From the NCBI RefSeq assembly GCF_947496075.1, contig NZ_CANMBJ010000002.1, positions 558,001 to 622,000 on the forward strand: a DNA stretch of 64,000 bases, in the 5' to 3' direction. Positions 36,151 through 44,552 of this stretch are shown here, one piece after another. Position 1 is the stretch's first letter. Each line of letters begins with the position of its first letter. Source of the stretch: an uncultured Tateyamaria sp. Its GTDB lineage: Bacteria; Pseudomonadota; Alphaproteobacteria; Rhodobacterales; Rhodobacteraceae. The notes below the pieces were generated by a model. It was given only the letters and a program-made list of their open reading frames with translations. It did not search any database and was not told the DNA's origin. Made by a program: the position numbers and the translations under genes.

Positions 36151-36216
36151 CGCGCCTAAATGAGCAGCACAACGCTGACAAGATCAGCACAATCTATCGA
36201 AAAAAGGACTGCTGCA

Positions 36217-36426
36217 ATGGCTGCTTTCGACACCACCCGCCCCGCATATGGCGCTGCACCTGTTGCAGGCCAATTCTCCGGCTTGTTTTCCAAATTGGTT
36301 GCCCAAGTGGCCGCCTGGAACCATGCCCGCTTGACCCGCAACGCCCTGAACGCCCTGACTGACCGTGAGCTTGAAGACATCGGTCTGGTCCGTGGCGACA
36401 TCGATGACGTGGCAAACCGCCACTAA
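36217..36426 (+). CDS. DUF1127 small protein
   Basis: 69 residues. The DUF1127 motif covers the C-terminal half (WNHARLTRNALNALTDRELEDIGLVRGDIDDV), arginine-rich and helical. Some short DUF1127 proteins in alphaproteobacteria bind RNA and affect stress or phosphate responses, but this one's role is not known. Start MAAFDTTRPAYG has AAGGA 11 bases upstream. An in-frame ATG at 36160 would include the region right after the upstream terminator. Confidence 0.85.
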   Translation: MAAFDTTRPAYGAAPVAGQFSGLFSKLVAQVAAWNHARLTRNALNALTDRELEDIGLVRGDIDDVANRH

Positions 36427-36468
36427 GACGTTCCAATCCTCCCCTTTGGACGCGCTCTGACAAGAGCG

Positions 36469-36509
36469 AAAGCCGCGGGCCTGAGAGCAGGCACCGCGGC
36501 TTTTCTTTT
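36469..36509 (+). terminator. Intrinsic terminator of the DUF1127 gene
   Basis: AAAGCCGCGG and CCGCGGCTTTT form a strong stem with an inner GCCTG/CAGGC extension, followed by TTTTCTTTT. A classic rho-independent structure 43 bases after the stop. Confidence 0.85.
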
Positions 36510-36524
36510 GGAGGGGCTTTTAAT

Positions 36525-36887
36525 TCAGTCTACGAAGGGTTCAAGAAAGCCTGCAGCAAACTGTGTCACCGGGTCTATCTGCATCAAATGAGAGCTGAAC
36601 TGTTCCAGATGACCGCCCTGCTGCAGCTTTGCAACGCGCTCGTTGTACGTGATGTCGCCCAAAGAGGCGAGCATCAGTCCCTTGAACACGAAGAACCCTG
36701 TCACAAGCGCGAGCAGCCCTCTGATCGGAAAACCGCGACCCAGACGGCGCTTGGGCTTGAGAACAATCAGCCCATCGCCCCGCAGTGTTGTCGTATACCC
36801 ATTTCCCAAGGCCGCGTGTTTGCGGCCAAGTATGGTCAAGCGCTCTTCAAAGTTTTGGCGAGTTTCAACCATGGCAGCCTCGTACAT
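36525..36887 (-). CDS. Conserved hypothetical single-span membrane protein
   Basis: 120 residues, MYEAAMVETRQNFEERLTILG at the N-terminus (helical), a basic stretch (LKPKRRLGRGFP) then one membrane span (GLLALVTGFFVFKGLMLASLG) and a periplasmic tail. The positive-inside rule places the N-terminus in the cytoplasm. No family function is known. It is downstream of prmA on the same strand with about a 95-base gap. An ATG 5 codons upstream is possible. Confidence 0.7.
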   Translation of the reverse strand: MYEAAMVETRQNFEERLTILGRKHAALGNGYTTTLRGDGLIVLKPKRRLGRGFPIRGLLALVTGFFVFKGLMLASLGDITYNERVAKLQQGGHLEQFSSHLMQIDPVTQFAAGFLEPFVD

Positions 36888-36982
36888 CGAAATGGCCCCC
36901 ACCGATTTCGGCGTAGACGGTGCGCCTCAATTGTGGCGAAATCTGGGCAAATGCGTCAAAAGCCGCTAAAAATTCTGACAAA

Positions 36983-37849
36983 TCATGGCTTTTTGTGAAG
37001 GGTGAGGGTCGTCCACTCTCCAATCTCTTCCCTGTGCGCCAGACTGTTTCCGTGATCGATATAGTGCGCAGCGACCTCGTCAGCCTGTTCGTTGAGGATT
37101 CCGGACAGAATCGCATATCCACCTGTGGTGAGGCGGGCACTCAACTCTGGTGCCAATGCGATCAGCGGCCCTTTGAGGATATTGGCAAAGACCAGATCAA
37201 ATGGACCAGAAAGGTCCGCGTGATCAAAGCCTGCCGCTTCGGCCAGTTTGACCTTGGCTTCCATCCCGTTGGCTTTCAGGTTGGCCCGCGCCACGTCGAC
37301 GGCCTGTGCATCAATGTCGCTGGCAATGATGTCCGCATCCCAGATCGCTGCAGCGCCCATGGCGAGGACAGCGGTGCCACAGCCGATATCGGCCGCGCGT
37401 TCTGCCCGAAATCCGCCATCTGCCAACCGATCCAGCGCTTTCAGGCAGCCCAGCGTTGTGCCGTGGTGTCCGGTGCCAAAGGCCATCGCCGCCTCGATCA
37501 ACAGGGCGTGCTTGCCTGCGGGCACCTGGTCGGCATCGTGCGAGCCATAGACGAAGAAGCGACCAGCCTCGACTGGCGCCAACTCGCGCTTCACATGGGC
37601 CACCCAATCGGTTTCCGGCAGTTCCGAAACTGTGAACGGCTTTGCGCCGAGGGCGGTGGTGAGCAGTAAAAGGGCGGTGTCATCCGGCTGGTCCTTGAAA
37701 TAGGCACCCACTTCCCAAAGTCCGCTGCCATCTTCGACCTCGAACACACCGACGCCGGTTGGTTCCGGTGCCATGTTCTCAAGGGCCGCGCCAAGCGCGT
37801 CCGCCTGTGCCTTGCCTTCAAGCGTTGTGAGGGCGGTCCATGTGGTCAT
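36983..37849 (-). CDS. prmA: Ribosomal protein L11 methyltransferase
   Basis: 288 residues. SAM-dependent methylation of L11 lysines and N-terminus. Recognised by GTGHHGTTLGCLKAL, motif I AADIGCGTAVLAMGAA, motif II IIASDIDAQAVDVA and the catalytic FANILKGPLIAL (N-I/L-L-P/K type). The N-terminal half corresponds to the L11-recognition domain. Confidence 0.93.
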   Translation of the reverse strand: MTTWTALTTLEGKAQADALGAALENMAPEPTGVGVFEVEDGSGLWEVGAYFKDQPDDTALLLLTTALGAKPFTVSELPETDWVAHVKRELAPVEAGRFFVYGSHDADQVPAGKHALLIEAAMAFGTGHHGTTLGCLKALDRLADGGFRAERAADIGCGTAVLAMGAAAIWDADIIASDIDAQAVDVARANLKANGMEAKVKLAEAAGFDHADLSGPFDLVFANILKGPLIALAPELSARLTTGGYAILSGILNEQADEVAAHYIDHGNSLAHREEIGEWTTLTLHKKP

Positions 37850-37909
37850 GTCAGTCTCCGTCTGTTGCCGGAGCCTTAGCGCCGACCATGGCAGGCGGCA
37901 AGTGGCGCG

Positions 37910-39142
37910 CTACTCTGCAGGGGCGGGCAGTTTGACGCCCAGTCGGGTTTCATGGCCAGGCACCGGGTGGCGCGGAATGAGCAGGGCGAGGCACAACGAC
38001 GTTGCGGCCATGCCTGCAGCCAGCAGAAACACCGCCCCGGGCGACAATAGCCACAAAAGGCCCAATGGTACCGGCAGGCCCACGGCAGCGATATGGTTGA
38101 TCGTAAAGGCCACGGCCGCCGTCGGCGCGATGTCTGCCGGGTCCGCGATCTTCTGGAAATAGGTTTTGAGCGCCAGCGCCAACCCAAAAAAGATGTGGTC
38201 CAGAACATAGAGGGCGGCAGCGATCATCAACCCCCACCCCATGAAGTAGACACCGCCGTAAGCCAGAAACACGCACACAAGCCCGGTATACTCAAACACC
38301 AGCGCCTTTTGCTCGCCAAAGCGTGCCACAATGCGCCCCAGAACCGGTGCAACCAGGATGTTGACCATCAGGTTGATAAGGTAGAGCGCTGTCAGCTCAT
38401 GCACCTGGAAGCCGAATTTCTCGACCATCATGAAACCTGCAAAGACCATGAAGATCTGCCGCCGTGCGCCCGACATGAATTGCAGGGCGTAGTACAGCCA
38501 ATATCGCTTGCGCAACACGAAGGTTTTCAGTTGCGGAGTAGGGGCTTCGAACTGGGGATAGGCCAGCATGGCAAAGACTGCGATGGCCGCCGTGATCCCG
38601 CCACCAACCATGTAGACAACGCTGTAGGTCAGCCCAAGAGGCTCCCACAGAACCATGATGACGAAGTAAACGAGGAACGTGGCCGTTGATCCGGCAGCGA
38701 GCAGCCAGCCTAACATCTGCGGGGCGCGATCCTTGGGCAGCCACTGCAATTGCAGCGACTGGTTCACCGTTTCGTAGTAATGGAAGCCAATCGAACTGAT
38801 AAAGGTCAGTGCCAGAATACCACCCATTTGCGGGAACTGCGCCGTCAGGGCGGTGGCAACGCCCAGCATCACGAGTGACATCAGCCCAAGTACCTGTTCG
38901 CGCATGAACATGATGACGACGATGACACCGACGGCCAGAAAGCCCGGAATCTCCCGGATCGCATGCAACAGACCGATATCGGCCCCGTCAAAGTTGGCTG
39001 CATCCACAACAAAGTTGTTCAGCAGCGCCAGCCAGACAGAGAACCCGATGGGCATGGCAAAAGCCATCAGGAACAAAAGCGCAATGGGCCGACGCCAAGC
39101 GGGCAGACTGCTTGCGTCGTCAAGGGTAATGTGCTGGGCCAT
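37910..39142 (-). CDS. Major facilitator superfamily transporter
   Basis: 410 residues with about 12 hydrophobic helices. Two six-helix halves are separated by a charged loop (YPQFEAPTPQLKTFVLRKRY). No substrate-defining motif was recognised. It starts 60 bases before prmA's start region on the same strand, so co-transcription with prmA is possible but not required. Confidence 0.85.
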   Translation of the reverse strand: MAQHITLDDASSLPAWRRPIALLFLMAFAMPIGFSVWLALLNNFVVDAANFDGADIGLLHAIREIPGFLAVGVIVVIMFMREQVLGLMSLVMLGVATALTAQFPQMGGILALTFISSIGFHYYETVNQSLQLQWLPKDRAPQMLGWLLAAGSTATFLVYFVIMVLWEPLGLTYSVVYMVGGGITAAIAVFAMLAYPQFEAPTPQLKTFVLRKRYWLYYALQFMSGARRQIFMVFAGFMMVEKFGFQVHELTALYLINLMVNILVAPVLGRIVARFGEQKALVFEYTGLVCVFLAYGGVYFMGWGLMIAAALYVLDHIFFGLALALKTYFQKIADPADIAPTAAVAFTINHIAAVGLPVPLGLLWLLSPGAVFLLAAGMAATSLCLALLIPRHPVPGHETRLGVKLPAPAE

Positions 39143-39242
39143 AACCTGCCATTACGCCTTTTGCACGGCCTTGGCGAGGGCATGGTATGTGCGCGGGAGC
39201 ACATGTGTTTTTCATCCCCGCATCACAGGATATGTCGTAGGC

Positions 39243-39764
39243 ATGGGGAAACGTAACTATCTGATCGAAGGTGTCTCGGGCAGCGGCAAAACGTCTGTGT
39301 GCCACGAACTGCGCAGGCGCGGATATCATGCGCTTGACGGCGACAGAGAGTTGATCCCTGACGAAACACGCTTACAACAGTCGTCGTTGGCCGAAGCCGG
39401 TCCCGAGGGCAGTGTCGAGCGCGCGGCATGGATACATGGCCAGCATGTATGGGATGTGGACAAGGTCAGATCTCAAGCGGCATCCAAAGGTTCTGAAATG
39501 TCATTTTTCTGCGGTGGCTCCCGGAACTACGCCGATGTCATCCATTTGTTTGATGCTGTCTTTGTGCTGGACGTGGATCAAGAAACCTTGCAACGACGGC
39601 TTGCGCTACGCGATCGCGACGCGTTCGGCGGGCGGACGGAGGAGCAAGAGTACATCCTGACACTGCACAAAACGAAACAGGACATCCCCGCGTTTGGTAC
39701 CGTCATCGATGGCACCGCAGCGCTTGATGAGGTGGTGGATCAAATCCTTGAGCATTGCTTGTAA
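39243..39764 (+). CDS. P-loop nucleoside/shikimate-kinase-like ATPase
   Basis: 173 residues starting MGKRNYLIEGVSGSGKTSVC, Walker A immediately at the N-terminus. It has a DGDREL acid cluster near residue 35, a lid-like RRLALRDRDAFGGR stretch and VIDGTAALDEVVDQI at the C-terminus, as in small-molecule kinases. The substrate is unknown. An extended upstream frame overlapping the MFS gene was rejected because the homology begins at this ATG. Confidence 0.75.
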   Translation: MGKRNYLIEGVSGSGKTSVCHELRRRGYHALDGDRELIPDETRLQQSSLAEAGPEGSVERAAWIHGQHVWDVDKVRSQAASKGSEMSFFCGGSRNYADVIHLFDAVFVLDVDQETLQRRLALRDRDAFGGRTEEQEYILTLHKTKQDIPAFGTVIDGTAALDEVVDQILEHCL

Positions 39765-39813
39765 GCAATCTGCGCGGAAAGGTCCGGTGGGTTTTTTGCG
39801 CGCGCAACAGTGA

Positions 39814-39966
39814 TCAGAACGGACTTGGCCGCAGCAACCCCAAGGTCTGCCTCATGCGCTGCATGATGTCCCAGTCGAGCACCCTTACGATGTTGAATTC
39901 TGCGATCTGTTGGGACACAGTTGGATCAGGCCTTGCTCGGGCCTCCACCCTCCATCTGGGAAGCAT
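39814..39966 (-). CDS. Possible 50-residue ORF, uncertain
   Basis: Encodes MLPRWRVEARARPDPTVSQQ then a helical second half ending LLRPSPF. It has a stop just before its ATG, so the frame is bounded. No Shine-Dalgarno is seen and no family is recognised. It occupies most of the 295-base gap between the kinase and the DnaB-like gene. It may be chance. Confidence 0.2.
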   Translation of the reverse strand: MLPRWRVEARARPDPTVSQQIAEFNIVRVLDWDIMQRMRQTLGLLRPSPF

Positions 39967-40059
39967 TTGTCATGTAGAGCGAAGTCATTTTAACCTGTCT
40001 CGTTCGAGCGCGTGCATAAGGAGGGATTGCGGAAGCAGCTCGAAAGAGGAGGACTAAAG

Positions 40060-40773
40060 ATGCACATTTCCGCTCCTGTCTATCATTTGAAGCGACAGGC
40101 CAAACTGTTGGCCCGCCAGACTGGTACGCCGTTGAACAAAGCGCTGGACCAGATCGCAACTTCCGAAGGCTTCCAAAGCTGGGGGCATCTGACTTCATCC
40201 TTGCCAAAAGGGCGTGCCGCCGAAATCGTCTTGCCCCAGCTCCACGCAGGCGACCTCATGCTCCTGGGTGCGCGGCCCGGACACGGCAAAACGCTTCTTG
40301 GCCTGGAATTGGCATCAATGGCAGCAACTCTGGGCCGGAAGGGGTTTTTCTTTACCCTCGATTACCACGAGCCAGCCGTTGCAGATCGGTTTGCAGATTT
40401 AGGCATTGACCAGGTATCTGCGCAGAAGACCGTGGAAGTTGATACGTCGGATGAAATATCGGGCGGCTATGTCGTCAGCCGGCTTGAGCGCTGCCACACA
40501 CCTGTTGTGGCCGTAATTGACTACCTTCAACTCCTTGATCAAAGGCGCACCAATCCAAACCTGCCGGACCAGATCGCTTCACTGCGGACTTATGTGAAGG
40601 CCACCGGTGCGATTTGCGTGGTGATCTCACAAATCGACCGATCGTTCGACCTGAGCGGCAAACCCATGCCGGACGCATCAGATGTACGTTTGCCCAACCC
40701 ACTTAATCTGTCGGCCTTCGACAAAGTCTGCTTCCTGCACAATGGTAAGGTTCAGGTTGATCGGGCCGCGTAG
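40060..40773 (+). CDS. Stand-alone DnaB-like RecA-fold ATPase
   Basis: 237 residues. Walker A GARPGHGKTLLGLELA and Walker B VVAVIDYLQLLDQRR are those of the replicative-helicase C-terminal domain, including the DYLQL motif. The helicase N-terminal domain is missing and replaced by about 45 helical residues (YHLKRQAKLLARQTG). It may act on DNA or be a KaiC/DnaB-like regulatory ATPase. GAGGAGG precedes the ATG. It converges on the lacI-type gene. Confidence 0.78.
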   Translation: MHISAPVYHLKRQAKLLARQTGTPLNKALDQIATSEGFQSWGHLTSSLPKGRAAEIVLPQLHAGDLMLLGARPGHGKTLLGLELASMAATLGRKGFFFTLDYHEPAVADRFADLGIDQVSAQKTVEVDTSDEISGGYVVSRLERCHTPVVAVIDYLQLLDQRRTNPNLPDQIASLRTYVKATGAICVVISQIDRSFDLSGKPMPDASDVRLPNPLNLSAFDKVCFLHNGKVQVDRAA

Positions 40774-40831
40774 TCGAACCGCAAGGGGCGGTGCGGGCAT
40801 TCAGCGAATACCCGTGCCGTCCAATGTGGCG

Positions 40832-41863
40832 CTAAACCCCGCTGTTGCGAACCGTCGATCCGGGGATCAGGCGAAAGCCAATATCGGTGCAGGTCGGTAC
40901 GGGTTCGTCCGTCAGGCGCCCCATCATCATCTCGGCCGCTTTCTGGCCGAGCTTCAGATGTGACACGTGGCACGAGGTGAGGCGCCGGTTCATCACCGAT
41001 GCAATCGGCAGGTCACCCCATCCGGCAATACCAATGTCATCCGGCACCGATAGCCCCTTGGCCGCGCAATACTGCAAACCGCCAAAGGCCATCGCGTCAT
41101 TCTGATAAAAGATGCACTCGATATCGCGGGCGGCGGCCAGCAACTGCTCTGTTCCGTAAAAGCCCGGGTAGTAGGTGGCTGTATCATGCAGGCAAAGCTG
41201 CTTTACCACTGCTCCGCCGGCACCCTCGACCGCCTTGCAGAAGCCATTCAGTCGCTCAGTTGCCGCGTTCGCGGTGTCATGCGACGTCCCCACATAACCG
41301 ATATTCTGATAGCCAAGCGATGTCAGGTAGCGCCCCATATCAAAACCGCTGTCGAAGTGGTTGATGCCCACGCTCATGTCGAGGGGGCTGGAGTTCAAAT
41401 CCCAAATCTCGACCACAGGAATACCCGCGTTCCGCAACATGTCCGTCGCGCGGGGCGAGTGGTAGCGACCGGTCAGAATGAGGCCCGCCGGTTGCCACGA
41501 CAAAACCGTCCTGATCCAGTTTTCTTCCTCTTGCTGGGTGTGCTGCGTGAGCCCCAGAACGGATTGGTATCCAAAGGTGCCCAACTTGCGGTCGATCCCT
41601 TCGAGGACCTGGGCAAAAACCTCGTTTCCCAGATCCGGGATCGACACGCCGATAAAGGTCGAGTTCTGATCGCCCGCAAACACGGTTGCCAAACGATTCG
41701 GTAGGTAGCCAAGGACGTCGACCTGCTCCATCACCTTGACACGCGTTTTTTCCGAATACCCACCTTCACCACGCAAAACCCGGCTGGCAGTCATCTTCGA
41801 CACACCTGCAGCCTGTGCGACCTCAGACAGGCTTACTTTATTGTTTTTACTGCTCTTTTCCAC
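40832..41863 (-). CDS. LacI/GntR-type sugar-responsive repressor
   Basis: 343 residues. The N-terminal helix-turn-helix is VSLSEVAQAAGVSKMTASRVLRG with the hinge-helix GYLPNRLA, followed by a periplasmic-binding-protein-like effector domain (TFIGVSIPDLGNEVFAQVLEG). It is divergent from the ABC genes, with matching operators in the shared promoter region, so it very likely represses itself and the transporters until a sugar-like inducer binds. Confidence 0.92.
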   Translation of the reverse strand: MEKSSKNNKVSLSEVAQAAGVSKMTASRVLRGEGGYSEKTRVKVMEQVDVLGYLPNRLATVFAGDQNSTFIGVSIPDLGNEVFAQVLEGIDRKLGTFGYQSVLGLTQHTQQEEENWIRTVLSWQPAGLILTGRYHSPRATDMLRNAGIPVVEIWDLNSSPLDMSVGINHFDSGFDMGRYLTSLGYQNIGYVGTSHDTANAATERLNGFCKAVEGAGGAVVKQLCLHDTATYYPGFYGTEQLLAAARDIECIFYQNDAMAFGGLQYCAAKGLSVPDDIGIAGWGDLPIASVMNRRLTSCHVSHLKLGQKAAEMMMGRLTDEPVPTCTDIGFRLIPGSTVRNSGV

Positions 41864-41880
41864 GTTTCACGCCATCTTAC

Positions 41881-41892
41881 GTTACGGGTAAC
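41881..41892. promoter_or_regulatory. LacI-type operator O1 (GTTACGGGTAAC)
   Basis: Near-perfect dyad GTTAC-GG-GTAAC, 17 bases upstream of the repressor ATG and just upstream of the ABC promoter -35. An identical copy lies 57 bases downstream. It resembles the gluconate-type GntR operator core GTTAC-GTAAC, fitting the regulator family. Confidence 0.75.
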
Positions 41893-41899
41893 TTAAGCC

Positions 41900-41930
41900 T
41901 TGACAGAGCGTGTGCTCTGACCTGATGCTA
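41900..41930 (+). promoter_or_regulatory. Candidate promoter of the ABC transporter operon
   Basis: TTGACA (41900-41905) is a perfect -35. The -10 is weak: TGATGC at 17-base spacing or ATGCTA at 19. It is bracketed by the two operators, so binding at either or looping between both would block RNA polymerase. Confidence 0.55.
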
Positions 41931-41937
41931 GCGGAAT

Positions 41938-41949
41938 GTTACGGGTAAC
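41938..41949. promoter_or_regulatory. LacI-type operator O2 (GTTACGGGTAAC)
   Basis: Identical 12-mer to O1, located at about the transcription start of the ABC operon, 42 bases upstream of the first ATPase ATG. Centre-to-centre spacing to O1 is 57 bases. Confidence 0.75.
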
Positions 41950-41990
41950 TCAACGGGGAGGTTGGGGCCCGGCATCCCGGAGGAGACGCC

Positions 41991-43517
41991 ATGCCAGACC
42001 TGCAGTCAGGTTTGTTTTTTGACAGCATCGACAAGCATTTTGGCGGCACCTATGCGCTCAAGGATGTTTCGTTGACGGTGGGGCGAGGCGAAATCGTTGC
42101 CCTTCTGGGTGAGAACGGTGCAGGCAAGTCGACCCTGATCAAAGTGCTTGGTGGCATCCATACGGCAGACGCTGGCCGCGTGTTGATTGATGGTGAGCCG
42201 TACCAGCACAAACCGGCAGGGTTTGGCGAGCGGCAGAAGGTGGCCTTCATCCACCAGGATCTTGGCCTGATCGAGTGGATGACGGTGGCCGAAAACATCG
42301 GCCTCGCTCTGGGCTTCTCTCGCAAGAATGGGCTGATCCGTTGGAAGGATGTCGAACACTTTGCCGTGGAAGCGCTCCTCAAGGTGGACGCCGAATTTGA
42401 TCCGACCGCGCGGGTCGAAGACCTGACACGGACCGAGAAATCGCTGGTGGCGATTGCCCGTGCGCTGGCTGTAGACAGCGAATTTCTGGTTTTGGACGAG
42501 CCCACCGCATCGCTGCCCGCGGATGAGGTGGAGCGGCTGTTCGCGGCCATCCGGCCCCTGCGTGAAAAGGGCGTCGGGATGATTTATGTGTCCCACCGCT
42601 TGGACGAGATTTTTCAGATCGCAGATCGCGTGGCCGTGTTGCGCGACGGTGCGATGGTGGGCGTGCGCAGCATCGACCACACCACGCCCGAAGAGCTGGT
42701 GCAGAAAATTGTAGGCCGCAAGACCCGTGAAACAGTCAAGGCGACGGATGCGATTGGCGAAGCGGTGCTGTCCCTGCGCAACTTCGAAGTGGCGGGGATG
42801 CAGAAACTGGATTTCGATCTGCAAAAGAACGAAGTGTTGGGCCTTGTGGGCCTGCGTGGTGCAGGGCACGAGGCCATCTCGCGTGCGCTCTTTGGACTTG
42901 TGCCCTTCGATGGAGAGGTGACGCTGGGTGGGGTGCAACCCGACCTGTCGAACCCGCAGAAAGCGCTGCATTCCGGTGTCGGGCTGGTCGCCAAGGACCG
43001 GACCGAAGAGTCCGTGGCCATGAGCCTTTCGATCCGGGAAAACACCTTTCTCAACCCCGATGGGATTGGCCGCAAACTGCTCAACATGCTGTCCCCGAGG
43101 GTCGAAGCCGAACAGGCCGCCATCATCGGGGCCGAGTTGGGCCTGTCACCGAATGATCCGACCCTCGCGATCGAGGCGCTGTCTGGCGGCAACCAACAGA
43201 AGGTCGTCATTGGCCGCTGGCTTGCCACCAAGCGCAAACTTCTGATCTGCGAGGATCCGACGGCGGGTGTGGACGTGGGGGCCAAATCCGAGATTTATGC
43301 ACTTCTTAACCGTGCGCTTGGTGACGGGGTCGCGATCCTGATCATGTCCACCGATTTCGAAGAGATCGCCTCAATTTGCCACCGGGCCATCGTGTTTAGC
43401 CAAGGGGCGATTGTCGATGAACTCAGCGGCACACGGCTGACAACTGAAAACCTGATCCAGTCGGCTTCGGCCGGGAATATCAAGACAGAAGGGGGCGGTG
43501 CGAATGCAGTCGCTTGA
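41991..43517 (+). CDS. Sugar ABC transporter ATPase, double NBD
   Basis: 508 residues, RbsA/AraG/XylG-type with two nucleotide-binding domains. NBD1 has Walker A LLGENGAGKSTLIK and Walker B LVLDEPTASLP, but its signature is degenerate (VEDLTRTEKSLVAIARAL). NBD2 has the common defective Walker A (LVGLRGAGHEAIS), a good signature EALSGGNQQKVVIGRWL and LICEDPTAGVDVG. First gene of the transporter operon under the two operators. Confidence 0.93.
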   Translation: MPDLQSGLFFDSIDKHFGGTYALKDVSLTVGRGEIVALLGENGAGKSTLIKVLGGIHTADAGRVLIDGEPYQHKPAGFGERQKVAFIHQDLGLIEWMTVAENIGLALGFSRKNGLIRWKDVEHFAVEALLKVDAEFDPTARVEDLTRTEKSLVAIARALAVDSEFLVLDEPTASLPADEVERLFAAIRPLREKGVGMIYVSHRLDEIFQIADRVAVLRDGAMVGVRSIDHTTPEELVQKIVGRKTRETVKATDAIGEAVLSLRNFEVAGMQKLDFDLQKNEVLGLVGLRGAGHEAISRALFGLVPFDGEVTLGGVQPDLSNPQKALHSGVGLVAKDRTEESVAMSLSIRENTFLNPDGIGRKLLNMLSPRVEAEQAAIIGAELGLSPNDPTLAIEALSGGNQQKVVIGRWLATKRKLLICEDPTAGVDVGAKSEIYALLNRALGDGVAILIMSTDFEEIASICHRAIVFSQGAIVDELSGTRLTTENLIQSASAGNIKTEGGGANAVA

Positions 43518-44526
43518 ATCCAGCGCACTCGAGCCGACCAAGGCCGAACTCAAAGGACTGCCCATGGGCAAGCGTCTGATGCGGTTCCTGCCGGTCTACG
43601 GTCTGGTCATTCTGACAGTGTTCCTGATTGGCCTGTTCTCGGTCCTGTTGCCCAATACGTTCCCGACGATGCTGAACCTGCGGTCCATCATCTCGGACAA
43701 AGCAATCATCGCGCTTTTGTCGCTTGGGGCGATGATCCCCATGGCAGCGGGGCGGATCGACCTGACCGTGGGCTACGGTATCGTTCTGTGGCACATCCTT
43801 GCCATCAGCCTGCAAACCATGCTGGGCCTTCCGTGGCCCATAGCCGTTGCGATTGTGCTTCTGCTGGGGGCATTGACCGGGTTCCTGAATGGGCTGCTGG
43901 TTGAGGTCGCCAAGATTGACAGTTTCATCGCCACGCTGGGCACCGGTACAGTGCTTTATGCGCTGGCGCTGTGGCACACGGGCGGTCGGCAGATGGTGGG
44001 GCTGTTGCCCGACGGGTTCTATGCCCTGAACACCACCTTCGTCTTTGGCCTGCCCATCACCGCATACTACCTGGTCGTGATCACGGTCGTGATGTGGATC
44101 GTCCTCGAATACACGCCTGTGGGTCGGTACCTTTATGCCATTGGTGCGAACCAGCGGGCAGCACAGCTGAACGGCATTCCCACGCGGAAATACGTGATTG
44201 GCGCCTTTGTCGCGTCCGGCTCCATGACCGCTCTGGCCGGTGTGCTGCTGGCCGCGAAACTGCGGATCGGACAGGCGTCGGTGGGGCTCGAGTTCCTGCT
44301 GCCCGCGCTCGTTGGGGCCTTCCTGGGCTCAACCACGATCAAACCCGGACGGGTCAATGTCTGGGGCACCGTTGTGGGTGTCGTCATTCTGGCCGTGGGT
44401 ATTTCAGGCATTCAACAATTCGGCGGCTCCTTCTGGGTCGAGCCGCTTTTTAACGGAGTTACCCTGCTGGTTGCCATCGGCATCGCAGGATACGCTCAGC
44501 GCAAAAAAGGTGCAGACAAGCGCTGA
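43504..44526 (+). CDS. Sugar ABC transporter permease 1
   Basis: 340-residue BPD_transp_2 permease with about 9-10 membrane helices. The characteristic AAGRIDLTVGYGIVL segment and IPTRKYVIGAFVASGSMTALAG (a LRRAKL-like coupling helix region) are seen. It overlaps the ATPase gene by 14 bases. ATG at 43504 was preferred over GTG at 43498. Confidence 0.92.
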   Translation: MQSLESSALEPTKAELKGLPMGKRLMRFLPVYGLVILTVFLIGLFSVLLPNTFPTMLNLRSIISDKAIIALLSLGAMIPMAAGRIDLTVGYGIVLWHILAISLQTMLGLPWPIAVAIVLLLGALTGFLNGLLVEVAKIDSFIATLGTGTVLYALALWHTGGRQMVGLLPDGFYALNTTFVFGLPITAYYLVVITVVMWIVLEYTPVGRYLYAIGANQRAAQLNGIPTRKYVIGAFVASGSMTALAGVLLAAKLRIGQASVGLEFLLPALVGAFLGSTTIKPGRVNVWGTVVGVVILAVGISGIQQFGGSFWVEPLFNGVTLLVAIGIAGYAQRKKGADKR

Positions 44527-44552
44527 GCACAAAATTGCAAAGGGAGGAAACT

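Noticed and set aside
38853-39242. N-terminal extension of the small kinase gene into the MFS gene
   Set aside because: The 130 extra residues are antisense to the transporter and carry no motif; the Walker A motif begins right after the ATG at 39243.
39755-40057. 100-codon plus-strand frame in the gap before the DnaB-like gene
   Set aside because: Starts inside the kinase gene, composition is serine/cysteine-rich like a chance frame, and it ends just before the well-supported downstream start.
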